Under the pieces are notes generated by a model that searched no databases, was not told the DNA's origin, and was given only the letters and a program-made list of their open reading frames with translations. A stretch of DNA of 64,000 nucleotides from positions 1-64,000 of the forward strand of contig NZ_LSHX01000050.1 of assembly GCF_001555965.1 (NCBI RefSeq), read 5' to 3'. The DNA is from Sphingomonas sp. CCH21-G11. GTDB taxonomy: Bacteria > Pseudomonadota > Alphaproteobacteria > Sphingomonadales > Sphingomonadaceae. This document shows, in pieces, positions 1 through 7,920 of the stretch; the first letter of the stretch is position 1, and the number at the start of each line of letters is the position of its first letter. The position numbers were made by a program, and so were the translations under genes.

Positions 1-26
1 CCTTCAGGGGAGGGGTTGGGGTGGGG
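1..26. repeat. Right arm of a GC-rich intergenic hairpin repeat, cut by the window edge
   Basis: The first bases are a G-run sequence (aggggaggggttgggg) that resembles the right arm of the hairpin at 17021-17042, where ctctccc and ggggagag pair and ggttgg follows. The left arm would lie outside the window. The assignment to the same repeat family rests on this short similarity only. Confidence 0.35.
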
Positions 27-96
27 CCGTGCTTTTGGCGACCCGCCTGCCGAAAGGCTTCGCCCCCGATGCCTTTCCGGAAGGGGTGGGGCTTCA

Positions 97-555
97 ATGA
101 GCCTCCACCTCCGCCCCGCCACCCACGCCGACCTGCCCGCGATCCTCGCCCTGCTGGCAAAGGAAACCGTGCCGGTCGGCCGCGAAACCGATCCCGCCGA
201 CCCGTGCTATGCTGCTGCGTTCGACGCGATCGATCGGGATCCGAACCAGATGCTGGTCGCCGCCGAGTTTGACGGTGCGGTCATCGGCACGCTCCAGCTC
301 AGCTTGATCCCTGGCCTGTCGTTCCGGGGGGCTTGGCGCGGCCAGATCGAGGCGGTGCGGATTGCGGAGCCGCTGCGCGGCCAGGGGCTGGGCGCGGCGA
401 TGATCGACTGGGCGGTCGATCAATGTCGCGCGCGCGGCTGCTACATGGTGCAATTGACGTCGAACCTCGCCCGGCCCGACGCGCATCGCTTTTATGAACG
501 GCTCGGCTGGGTGAAGAGCCATGCCGGCTTCAAGCTGCGTCTGCCCGGGGATTGA
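97..555 (+). CDS. GNAT family N-acetyltransferase
   Basis: This 152-residue protein has the GNAT fold and should transfer an acetyl group from acetyl-CoA to an amine; the substrate cannot be told. The acetyl-CoA pyrophosphate-binding motif A is visible as PLRGQGLGAAMIDWA, followed by the C-terminal NLARPDAHRFYERLGW segment typical of the family. The reading frame is open further upstream, but homology begins at MSLHLRPATHADLPAI, so the ATG at 97 was chosen. Its stop lies just before the ATG at 561 of the following SDR gene, so the two may be cotranscribed. Confidence 0.85.
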   Translation: MSLHLRPATHADLPAILALLAKETVPVGRETDPADPCYAAAFDAIDRDPNQMLVAAEFDGAVIGTLQLSLIPGLSFRGAWRGQIEAVRIAEPLRGQGLGAAMIDWAVDQCRARGCYMVQLTSNLARPDAHRFYERLGWVKSHAGFKLRLPGD

Positions 556-560
556 CGATC

Positions 561-1523
561 ATGCACGTGTTCATCACCGGCGCTTCGGGTTTCGTGGGTG
601 GGGCGGCCGCGCGCCATCTCGCCGCCGCCGGGCACCGGGTATCCGCCATGTCGCGCTCGGCCGCCTCGGATGCGAAGGTCGTGGCAACCGGGGCGACTCC
701 CGTCCGTTGCGACCTCGAGACGATCGCGCCCGCCCATCTCGCCGGGGTCGATGTGGTGGTCCATGCCGCCGCCTTCGTCGAATCCTGGGGGCCGAAGGAC
801 GCGTGGTTCAAGGCGAATGTGCTCGGCACCCAGGCGGTGCTCGACGCCGCAAGGGCGGCGAGCGTCGCGCGCTTCGTCCATATCGGCACCGAGGCCGCGA
901 TCGTGCGCGGTCAGGACGTGCACGACGCTGACGAGGACGTGCCGCTCGCCCCCGATTCCCCCTATCCCTATTGCGCGACCAAGGCGCAGGCGGAAGCGCG
1001 GGTGCGCGCCGCCAACGCGCCGGGCTTCGCGACGATCGTGCTGCGACCGCGCCTCATCTGGGGGCCGGGCGACACGACGCTGCTGCCGACGTTGACCGAA
1101 ATGGCGCGGGCGGGCAGCTGGGTGTGGGTGAATGGCGGGCGCGCTGTCACCTCGACTACCCACATCGCCAATCTGGCCCATGCGATCGAGCTTGCGCTGA
1201 CTCGCGGTACGCCGGGCGCGGCCTATTTCGTGCTCGACGACGGTACGGTGACGATGCGCGAGATGTTCGGCGGGCTGGCGGGGTCGGCGGGGCTGACCCT
1301 GCCCGACAAGTCGATTCCGCGCTGGCTTGCCGACCTGCTCGGCGGGGCGAGCGAGGGCGTGTGGCGTGCGTTCGGACTGAGGGGCGAACCGCCGCTCACC
1401 CGCCACGCCGCCATGGTGATGTCGCGCGACTGCACGCTCGACGATACGCGTGCGCGGCGCGAGCTCGGCTATATGCCGGTGGTCGACCGCGCCGCCGGCA
1501 TGGCGGCGTTGCGCGCGGGCTGA
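561..1523 (+). CDS. NAD(P)-dependent epimerase/dehydratase (extended SDR family)
   Basis: A 320-residue extended short-chain dehydrogenase/reductase, close to the 3-beta-hydroxysteroid dehydrogenase/epimerase group. The N-terminal Rossmann motif TGASGFVGG follows the first strand, and the active-site pair YCATK (YxxxK) lies near residue 140. The substrate is not evident. An in-frame TTG at 552 overlaps the previous stop, but the ATG at 561 begins exactly at the first beta strand (MHVFITGASG) and is the better start. A MaoC-fold gene follows after 19 bases, which hints at an acyl or lipid substrate. Confidence 0.85.
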   Translation: MHVFITGASGFVGGAAARHLAAAGHRVSAMSRSAASDAKVVATGATPVRCDLETIAPAHLAGVDVVVHAAAFVESWGPKDAWFKANVLGTQAVLDAARAASVARFVHIGTEAAIVRGQDVHDADEDVPLAPDSPYPYCATKAQAEARVRAANAPGFATIVLRPRLIWGPGDTTLLPTLTEMARAGSWVWVNGGRAVTSTTHIANLAHAIELALTRGTPGAAYFVLDDGTVTMREMFGGLAGSAGLTLPDKSIPRWLADLLGGASEGVWRAFGLRGEPPLTRHAAMVMSRDCTLDDTRARRELGYMPVVDRAAGMAALRAG

Positions 1524-1542
1524 ACGGGAAAGGAAGAGCGTC

Positions 1543-1995
1543 TTGGCGGGCAGATATTTCGACGAATGGCGGGTCGGCGACCGGATCGTCCACGACATCC
1601 GCCGCACCGTGACGGAGACCGACAACCTCCTGTTCTCGACCATGACGCACAATCCCCAGCCGCTCCACCTGGATGTCGAGGCGGCAAAGGCGAGCGAGTT
1701 CGGCCGGATCCTCGTCAACGGCACCTTTACCTTCGCGCTGATGGTCGGGCTGTCGGTCGGCGACACGACGCTCGGCACGCTCGTCGCCAATCTGGGCTAT
1801 GACAAGCTGGTCATGCCGCACCCGGTGTTCATCGGCGACACGATGCGCGCCGAGACCGAAGTGACCGAGCTGCGCGACAGCCGCTCGCGTCCCGACGCGG
1901 GCATCGTCACCTTTACCCATGTCCTGGTGAACCAGCGTGACCAGATCGTCTGCCAATGCCTGCGCACCGCGCTGCTCAAACGCAAGCCGGGCTGA
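1543..1995 (+). CDS. MaoC family dehydratase
   Basis: This 150-residue protein has a single hot-dog fold of the MaoC type, which hydrates trans-2-enoyl-CoA or dehydrates 3-hydroxyacyl-CoA. The family pattern is visible as the N-terminal RYFDEWRVGDRI, then DNLLFSTMTHNPQPLHLD, in which the Asn and His of the hydratase motif are kept, and the later MPHPVFIGDTM strand. No ATG fits the homology. A TTG at 1543 lies seven bases after a good aaaggaag ribosome site, so the protein starts MAGRYFDEW. It follows the SDR gene closely. Confidence 0.87.
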   Translation: MAGRYFDEWRVGDRIVHDIRRTVTETDNLLFSTMTHNPQPLHLDVEAAKASEFGRILVNGTFTFALMVGLSVGDTTLGTLVANLGYDKLVMPHPVFIGDTMRAETEVTELRDSRSRPDAGIVTFTHVLVNQRDQIVCQCLRTALLKRKPG

Positions 1996-2006
1996 GCGTC
2001 ATCAAC

Positions 2007-2020
2007 TGCAATCGATTGTT
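2007..2020. promoter_or_regulatory. Candidate LacI-family operator before the sucrose permease
   Basis: The sequence TGCAATCGATTGTT has a perfect ten-base palindrome, CAATCGATTG, at 2009-2018. It matches the general LacI-family operator pattern TGNAANCGNTTNCA except for the last two bases. It lies 83 bases before the permease start, and a weak -35-like TTGTTG (2016-2021) overlaps it. The LacI gene at 4610-5614 in the same locus is the natural partner. Binding is inferred. Confidence 0.5.
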
Positions 2021-2102
2021 GTCGTCGGCGAGCGAGCAGGATAGGGTAGACGATACGGCGCACGAGCGTGCGGGGCCTTGAGCGGGGCAGGAGCCAGTGT
2101 CG

Positions 2103-3443
2103 ATGAACCAAGCCATTGCCAAACCGCGACTTTCGGTGCCCCGGGTGCTCGAGATGAATCTCGGTTTTCTGGGGCTCCAGTTCAGCTTCGGGCTCCAGCA
2201 GGGCAATATGGCGCCGATCTACAGCTATCTCGGCGCGGAGGAGGCGTCGCTGCCGCTCCTGCTGCTCGCCGGGCCGGTCACGGGGTTGCTGGTCCAGCCG
2301 GTCATCGGCGCGATGAGCGATCGCACCGCATCGAAATGGGGCCGACGCACCCCCTATTTTCTGATCGGCGCGGTGATCTGCTCGCTCGGGCTGTTCTTCA
2401 TGCCGTTGAGCGCATCCCTGCTGATGGCGGTGTCGCTGCTGTGGATCCTCGATGCCGGCAACAATATCACCATGGAGCCCTATCGCGCCTATGTCTCTGA
2501 TCGTCTCGATCAGAGTCAACACCAGATCGGTTTCCTGACTCAGGCAGCCTTTACCGGTCTGGCACAAATGCTGGCGTATCTGACGCCGTCGTTGCTGGTA
2601 TGGGCGGGGATGGATCAGAACTGGGTCGACAGCCACAACATCCCGTACACCGCGCGTGCCGCGTTCATGATCGGATCGGTGCTGGCGCTCGTGACCATCC
2701 TGTGGTCGGTTTGGCGCGTCCCCGAACTGCCGCTGACCGAAGCCGAGCGCGCGCGGATCCAGGCGCAGCCGGGCGGAATCGCGGCAACGCTTGCCGAAAT
2801 CGTCGCCGCGATCCGCGACATGCCGGTCGCGATGCGCAAGCTCGCGATCATGAGCCTGTGCCAATGGTATGCGATGGCGGCCTATTGGTACTATGTCATC
2901 TACGCAATCGCGCGGTCGGTCTATGGCACCGCCGACGCGACGTCCGACGGCTTCCGCAGCGCGGTCCTGACCAACGGCGAAGTGGCGGCGTTCTACAATT
3001 TCGTCGCCTTCGTCGCCGCCTTTGCGATGGTGCCGCTGTCGCGGCGCTTCGGGGCGGGGGTCATGCACGCGCTTTGCCTGACCGCGGCGGGGGCGGCGAT
3101 GCTCACCCTGCCGCACATCACGCAGAAGGCGATGCTGTTCCTGCCCGCGATCGGCATCGGGCTCGGCTGGGGCAGCATCATGGGCAACCCCTACATCATC
3201 CTGGCGGGATCGATCCCGCCGGAGCGTACCGGCGTTTATATGGGTATCTTCAACATGATGATCGTCATCCCGATGATGCTGTTCTCGCTCACCGTGCCGT
3301 TCCTCTACGGTCCGGTGCTGGGCGGCGATCCGCGCAACGTCCTCATGCTCGGCGGGGTGCTGATGCTGGGCGGCGCGTTCGCGGTGCTGTGGGTGCGTGA
3401 AGGGCGCGCGGGCTATGTCGCGCCCCTGATGCAGACGGCCTGA
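2103..3443 (+). CDS. MFS sugar transporter, SLC45/GPH-like (probable sucrose permease)
   Basis: A 446-residue major facilitator with about twelve hydrophobic segments. The loop between helices 2 and 3 carries DRTASKWGRRTPY, whose GRRTPY ending is characteristic of plant-type sucrose and SLC45 transporters and of bacterial sucrose/maltose porters. The family moves disaccharides with protons across the inner membrane. A GTG at 2097 is possible, but an aggag site at 2089-2093 is spaced correctly for the ATG at 2103. The GH68 enzyme follows after 35 bases with no terminator, and a LacI-type operator candidate lies upstream. Sucrose as substrate is inferred from this context. Confidence 0.85.
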   Translation: MNQAIAKPRLSVPRVLEMNLGFLGLQFSFGLQQGNMAPIYSYLGAEEASLPLLLLAGPVTGLLVQPVIGAMSDRTASKWGRRTPYFLIGAVICSLGLFFMPLSASLLMAVSLLWILDAGNNITMEPYRAYVSDRLDQSQHQIGFLTQAAFTGLAQMLAYLTPSLLVWAGMDQNWVDSHNIPYTARAAFMIGSVLALVTILWSVWRVPELPLTEAERARIQAQPGGIAATLAEIVAAIRDMPVAMRKLAIMSLCQWYAMAAYWYYVIYAIARSVYGTADATSDGFRSAVLTNGEVAAFYNFVAFVAAFAMVPLSRRFGAGVMHALCLTAAGAAMLTLPHITQKAMLFLPAIGIGLGWGSIMGNPYIILAGSIPPERTGVYMGIFNMMIVIPMMLFSLTVPFLYGPVLGGDPRNVLMLGGVLMLGGAFAVLWVREGRAGYVAPLMQTA

Positions 3444-3478
3444 GCCGCGCGTCCGTGCCGTCGCCGCTGGAACGCACC

Positions 3479-4603
3479 ATGCCGCCTGTCATCCCGACCA
3501 CGCCCTGGACCGTCGATCATGTCCGTCGGATCGCGACGCAATCGGGCGCCGACCTGCCCCTGATCGGCGCGGACGATGTGCAGCCGATGATCCCCGGCAT
3601 GGACCTGTGGGACATGTGGCAGCTCCAGCATAGCGACGGGCGGCTGGTGGTCCGCGACGGACGCAGCCTGTGGTTTTTCCTGGCCGCGCCGCGCATGGCC
3701 GATCCGGGGGCGCGCCACGATCATGCCCGCATTCGCGCGCTCAGCCACGGACCCGATGGCTGGCGCGACCTGGGCAACGCGTTGCCCGACGGCTTCTCCC
3801 CGGGCAGCCGCGAATGGTCGGGCTTCGCCGTGCTCGACGACGCGGGCGGCATGATCACGCTCTATTTCACCGCCGCCGGTCATCGCGCCGGGGGCCCGCG
3901 CTTCGCACAGCGGCTGTTCGAGACGCGTCGCCGGCTCCACGACGATACCGGTGAGGCGATGATCGACAACTGGACCCCGCCGGTGGAAAGCATCCGTCCT
4001 GACGGCGTGCATTATGTCGCGGCGGTTCAGGACGAGGCGGAGGCGGGCGGCATCAAGGGCTTTCGCGACCCCGCATGGTTCCGCGATCCCGCTGACAGCC
4101 GGGAATATCTGTTGTTCACGGGTTCCGCGTCACCCGACCCGGCGGCGTTCGATGGCGTGATCGGCATTGCGGCGCGCGATGCGGGTGCCTGGCGGCTGCT
4201 TCCCCCGATCGTCGATGCCACCGGCGTCAACCGCGAGCTCGAACGTCCGCACATCGTGATGGCGGGGGGGCGCTATTATCTGTTCTGGTCGACCTGGGCG
4301 CATCGTTTCGCGCCGGGCGTGCCGGGGCGGACGGGCCTGTATGCAATGGTCGCCGACCGCATGGCCGGACCGTGGCGGCCGGTCAATGGCAGCGGGCTGG
4401 TCGCCGCCAACCCGGTGGCCGAGCCCTTTCAGACCTATTGCTGGTGGGTGACCGCCGAACATCGCGTGATCAGCTTCATCGACCTGTGGGGCCTGGCGGG
4501 GCGCGATCCCGACGCGCCAGGCGTGGCGCGCGCGCAGTTCGGCGGCACCGCCGCGCCCTGGTTCGCGCTGGCGTTCGACGGCGACCGTGTGACGATCGCC
4601 TGA
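3479..4603 (+). CDS. Glycoside hydrolase family 68 protein (levansucrase/sucrose hydrolase), intracellular
   Basis: This 374-residue protein is a five-bladed beta-propeller GH68 enzyme that cleaves sucrose and transfers or hydrolyses the fructosyl unit. The three catalytic acids are visible: nucleophile Asp45 in LWDMWQL, stabiliser Asp197 in GFRDPAWF, and acid/base Glu255 in GVNRELERPH. The REWSGFA and NGSGLV motifs of the family are also kept. There is no signal peptide, so sucrose probably enters through the adjacent permease and is split inside the cell, feeding the ROK fructokinase at 5737. A GTG at 3455 is in frame, but the ATG at 3479 fits family N-termini better. Whether it polymerises fructose or only hydrolyses sucrose cannot be read from sequence. 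Confidence 0.88.
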   Translation: MPPVIPTTPWTVDHVRRIATQSGADLPLIGADDVQPMIPGMDLWDMWQLQHSDGRLVVRDGRSLWFFLAAPRMADPGARHDHARIRALSHGPDGWRDLGNALPDGFSPGSREWSGFAVLDDAGGMITLYFTAAGHRAGGPRFAQRLFETRRRLHDDTGEAMIDNWTPPVESIRPDGVHYVAAVQDEAEAGGIKGFRDPAWFRDPADSREYLLFTGSASPDPAAFDGVIGIAARDAGAWRLLPPIVDATGVNRELERPHIVMAGGRYYLFWSTWAHRFAPGVPGRTGLYAMVADRMAGPWRPVNGSGLVAANPVAEPFQTYCWWVTAEHRVISFIDLWGLAGRDPDAPGVARAQFGGTAAPWFALAFDGDRVTIA

Positions 4604-4609
4604 ATGCGA

Positions 4610-5614
4610 TCAGGTCGAATCGCGCGGGATCAGCAGCGGCTGCATCTGGACGGCGGCGGTTTCCTGCCCCCCCATCCGCGCGAACAGCGCGCGCACCATC
4701 AACTGGGCACCTTCGCGGATATCCTGGCGGATCGTCGACAGCCGCGGCACCGTCTGGCCGGTGATGGGCAGGTCGTCATAGCCGATCAGGCGGACATCGT
4801 CGGGCACGCGCACACCATGGTCGGCGAGCACGCGCAACGTCGCCATCGCGATCATGTCGGTCGCGGCGAACAGGCCGTCATAGCCGCCCGTGATGTCGCC
4901 CAGGTGCGTCTGAAGGTCGCGTTCCTGGAACTCGACCGCCAGATGGGTGGCGAACAGCGTCGGTTCGGCCAGTCCGGCGGCGGCGGCTGCGTCGCACAAT
5001 CCCTCGAAGCGCAACCGGAACTCGGGGGCCTCGACGTCGCCCAGAAAGGCCAGCCGCCGCGCCCCGCGGGCGATCAGATGCTGACCCGCGATCCAGCCGC
5101 CGTGACGATTGTCGGTGCCGATCGAACAATGCACCTGGCCATCGAGATGCGAGCCCCATGCGACGAGCGGGCGATAGCGTCCGGCGACGCGTTCGATCAC
5201 GGCAAACTGGTTGGACTGGCCGATCAGGATGACGCCGTCGAGCATCCCCGAATCGACGATGCGGTCGAGCCAGTCGTCGCCGTCCGGGATGACGCGCGAG
5301 AGGACCAGGTCATAACCCTTTTCGGTCAGTTCGTCCGCCAGCGCACCGATCATCGTCATGAAGAACGGGTCGGACAGGTGCTGGCGCCGTTCATGGCCAA
5401 GCGGGATGACGACGCCGATCATCCGCGTGCTCTGCGTGCGCAGGCGGCGCGCCATCTGGTTGGGACGGAATTCATGCTCGCGTGCCAGTGCCTGGATGCG
5501 CTCACGGGTTTCGGGGTTGACCAGCGACTTGTTGGCCAGCGCGCGCGACACGGTTCCGGCGGACACCCCGGCCAGCTTGGCAAGATCGGCGATGTTGCGC
5601 ACCCGCGTGGTCAT
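4610..5614 (-). CDS. LacI family transcriptional regulator of the sucrose locus
   Basis: A 334-residue regulator. Residues 5-60 form the LacI helix-turn-helix and hinge (IADLAKLAGVSAGTVSRAL), followed by a periplasmic-binding-protein-like effector domain with the usual GYDDLPIT motif near the C-terminus. It is convergent with the GH68 gene, six bases from its stop, and divergent from the ROK kinase gene. It probably represses the permease/GH68 transcript through the palindrome at 2007-2020, released by sucrose, fructose or a phosphorylated derivative. The target and effector are inferred from position. Confidence 0.92.
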   Translation of the reverse strand: MTTRVRNIADLAKLAGVSAGTVSRALANKSLVNPETRERIQALAREHEFRPNQMARRLRTQSTRMIGVVIPLGHERRQHLSDPFFMTMIGALADELTEKGYDLVLSRVIPDGDDWLDRIVDSGMLDGVILIGQSNQFAVIERVAGRYRPLVAWGSHLDGQVHCSIGTDNRHGGWIAGQHLIARGARRLAFLGDVEAPEFRLRFEGLCDAAAAAGLAEPTLFATHLAVEFQERDLQTHLGDITGGYDGLFAATDMIAMATLRVLADHGVRVPDDVRLIGYDDLPITGQTVPRLSTIRQDIREGAQLMVRALFARMGGQETAAVQMQPLLIPRDST

Positions 5615-5736
5615 GACCCCTTTGACCTGTTTGCGGACGAACGATCAAGGGCCGGTGCGCGATCGTCGCTTGAACGCGTACCGGCGGCGTTGCTAGGCGG
5701 ACGCGGTGGCCTTTTGGGGCAAGGGGGGATTTGCGC

Positions 5737-6651
5737 GTGGTGACGACTGCGCCGGTATTGGCCGGCATCGAACTCGGTGGGACCAAGTCGATCGCGCTGA
5801 TCGGCCAGGGCGACCGGATCATCGACCAAGTGACGGTGCCGACCACGACGCCCGATGCGACGCTGGGTCCGCTCGCCGCCGCGCTCGGCCGCTGGCGCGC
5901 GACGCATGCGCCCGCCGCACTGGGCGTGGCGAGCTTCGGGCCGGTGGGCGTGCTGCCGGGTCGTGCGGATTATGGCCGGATGCTGCCCACGCCCAAGCCC
6001 GGCTGGGCGGGGGCGGTGATCCTCGACCCGCTGGCGGCGATGGTCGACGGGCCCGCGATGATCCACACCGACGTCACCGGCGCGGCGCTGGCCGAGCAAC
6101 GCTGGGGCGCGGCGGTCGGGTCGCGCGATGTGGTCTATGTCACGATCGGCACCGGCATCGGAATGGGCATCATTGCCGACGGGCGAGCGGTGACCGGACA
6201 AATGCATCCGGAGGCCGGCCATGTCGCCGTCCGTCGCCTGCCGGGCGACGATTTCGCCGGGGTCTGCCCCTTTCACGGCGATTGTCTGGAGGGGCTGGCG
6301 AGCGGCCCCGCGATCGTTGCGCGCGCGGGTGGACGGCCGGGCGACGCGATCGCCGACGACGATCCCCTTTGGGTGCCCGTCGCCGACGCGCTGGCGGGCG
6401 GTTTCGCGATGCTGATGCAGACTCTGGCACCCGACCGCATCCTGATCGGCGGCGGCGTCGCGGTGAACCGGCCCGCGCTGCTGCCGGCGATCCGCCGGGG
6501 CATGCTGGCGAAGCTGGCGGGCTATCTGCCCTTCGTCACGGCGGACACGATCGATGCGCAGGTCCGGCTGGCGGGGCTAGGCGACCGGGCCGGGCCGCTT
6601 GGCGCGCTCGCCCTGGCGCAAATCGCGCTGGATGAACGCGCACCTGGTTAG
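5737..6651 (+). CDS. ROK family kinase, probable fructokinase
   Basis: This 304-residue sugar kinase has the ROK ATP-binding signature (AGIELGGTKSIALIG) and the zinc/sugar region HPEAGHVAVRR followed by CPFHGDCLEGLASGPA, as seen in fructokinases of this family. It should phosphorylate fructose released by the neighbouring GH68 enzyme. The frame opens at a TTG (5731), but the aaggggggа-like site at 5721-5729 is spaced properly for the GTG at 5737, or the next GTG at 5740. It is transcribed divergently from the LacI gene, so a shared control region of about 120 bases lies between them; I saw no clear second operator there. Confidence 0.87.
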   Translation: MVTTAPVLAGIELGGTKSIALIGQGDRIIDQVTVPTTTPDATLGPLAAALGRWRATHAPAALGVASFGPVGVLPGRADYGRMLPTPKPGWAGAVILDPLAAMVDGPAMIHTDVTGAALAEQRWGAAVGSRDVVYVTIGTGIGMGIIADGRAVTGQMHPEAGHVAVRRLPGDDFAGVCPFHGDCLEGLASGPAIVARAGGRPGDAIADDDPLWVPVADALAGGFAMLMQTLAPDRILIGGGVAVNRPALLPAIRRGMLAKLAGYLPFVTADTIDAQVRLAGLGDRAGPLGALALAQIALDERAPG

Positions 6652-6753
6652 ACAGGTCATGCGATTGCGGCTGGCGCGGCGCGGCGTCGCCGTGCCACAA
6701 TGCGGGAAAATCGCCCGGGGATCGCGCCGGGCCATGAAGCTGGAGCAGATGCC

Positions 6754-7914
6754 ATGGCCGCAGCCTATATCGTCGACGCCGCGCGCACCGCCGGCGGCAA
6801 ACGCAACGGACGCCTGTCGGGCATCCATGCCAATGACCTGGGCGGGCTGATCCTGACCGCCGTCGCCGAACGCAGCGGGATCGACCCCGCCGCGATCGAG
6901 GACGTCATCATGGGCTGTGTCGGCCAGGCGGGCGAGCAGGCGCTGCACATCGGCCGCAATGCGGTGCTGGCATCGTCGCTGCCGCAATCGGTGCCGGCGG
7001 TGTCGATCGACCGTCAGTGCGGATCGTCGCAGCAAGCGATCCAGTTCGCGGCGCAGGCGGTGATGTCGGGCACCCAGGACGTGGTGATCGCCGCGGGCGT
7101 CGAGAGCATGAGCCGCGTGCCGATGGGCTCGACCGCGCTGCGCGAAACCGGGGCCAAGCCCTTTTCGCAGAAGGTGCTCGATCGTTTCAATGTACGCGGG
7201 TTCAGCCAGTTCACCGGCGCGGAGATGATCGCGCGGAAATACGGCTTCGACCGCGAACTGCTCGACGCCTATTCGCTGGAGAGCCATCGCCGCGCCGCCG
7301 CAGCCACCGAGTCGGGCGCATTCGCGGGCGAGATCGTCGCGGTGGAGGTGGAGACGCCCGAGGGGCCGGTGATGCACGACCGCGACGAGGGCATCCGTGC
7401 GGACGCGAGCCTGGAGGGGCTGGCGAGCCTCAAGACCCTGGCCGAGGGCGGCGTGATTACCGCCGGCAACGCCAGCCAGATCTGCGACGGATCATCGGCG
7501 GTGCTGGTCGTGTCCGAACAGGCGCTGAAGGATCATGGCCTGACCCCGCTGGCGCGCATCGTCAACCTGACGGTGACGGCGGGCGACCCGGTGGTGATGC
7601 TGGAGGAGCCGCTGTTCGCGACCGACCGGGCGCTGAAGCGCGCGGGCATGACGATCGACGAGATCGACCTGTATGAAGTCAACGAAGCGTTCGCGCCGGT
7701 GCCGCTGGCCTGGCTGCGCCATGTCGGCGCGGACCCCGAACGGCTGAACGTCAATGGCGGCGCGATCGCGCTCGGCCACCCGCTGGGCGCAAGCGGGACC
7801 AAGCTGATGGCGACGTTGGTCCACGCGCTGCACGCGCGGGGCAAGCGGTACGGGCTGCAGACGATGTGCGAGGGCGGCGGCGTCGCCAATGTGACGATCA
7901 TCGAGTCGCTGTAG
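6754..7914 (+). CDS. Acetyl-CoA C-acyltransferase (thiolase)
   Basis: A 386-residue thiolase that condenses or cleaves acyl-CoA thioesters. All catalytic motifs are present: the nucleophilic Cys in SIDRQCGSSQQAI, the His in GGAIALGHPLGASG and the second Cys in QTMCEGGGVANV. The length is normal for the degradative/acetoacetyl-CoA group. The ATG at 6754 begins the family N-terminus (MAAAYIVDAARTAGGKRNG); the open frame upstream is not conserved-looking. It is followed six bases later by a CaiB-type gene and then a FadR-like regulator, which suggests a short catabolic operon for an acyl-CoA. Confidence 0.92.
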   Translation: MAAAYIVDAARTAGGKRNGRLSGIHANDLGGLILTAVAERSGIDPAAIEDVIMGCVGQAGEQALHIGRNAVLASSLPQSVPAVSIDRQCGSSQQAIQFAAQAVMSGTQDVVIAAGVESMSRVPMGSTALRETGAKPFSQKVLDRFNVRGFSQFTGAEMIARKYGFDRELLDAYSLESHRRAAAATESGAFAGEIVAVEVETPEGPVMHDRDEGIRADASLEGLASLKTLAEGGVITAGNASQICDGSSAVLVVSEQALKDHGLTPLARIVNLTVTAGDPVVMLEEPLFATDRALKRAGMTIDEIDLYEVNEAFAPVPLAWLRHVGADPERLNVNGGAIALGHPLGASGTKLMATLVHALHARGKRYGLQTMCEGGGVANVTIIESL

Positions 7915-7920
7915 GCCGCG

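Noticed and set aside
492-1790. 432-codon open frame antisense to the SDR and MaoC genes
   Set aside because: It overlaps genes with clear motifs and encodes Arg/His-rich sequence, as expected from antisense reading of high-GC DNA.
1797-3116. 439-codon frame antisense to the permease
   Set aside because: It has no domain and mirrors the transporter gene.
4604-5743. 379-codon frame antisense to the LacI gene
   Set aside because: The LacI protein on the other strand has complete HTH and effector motifs.
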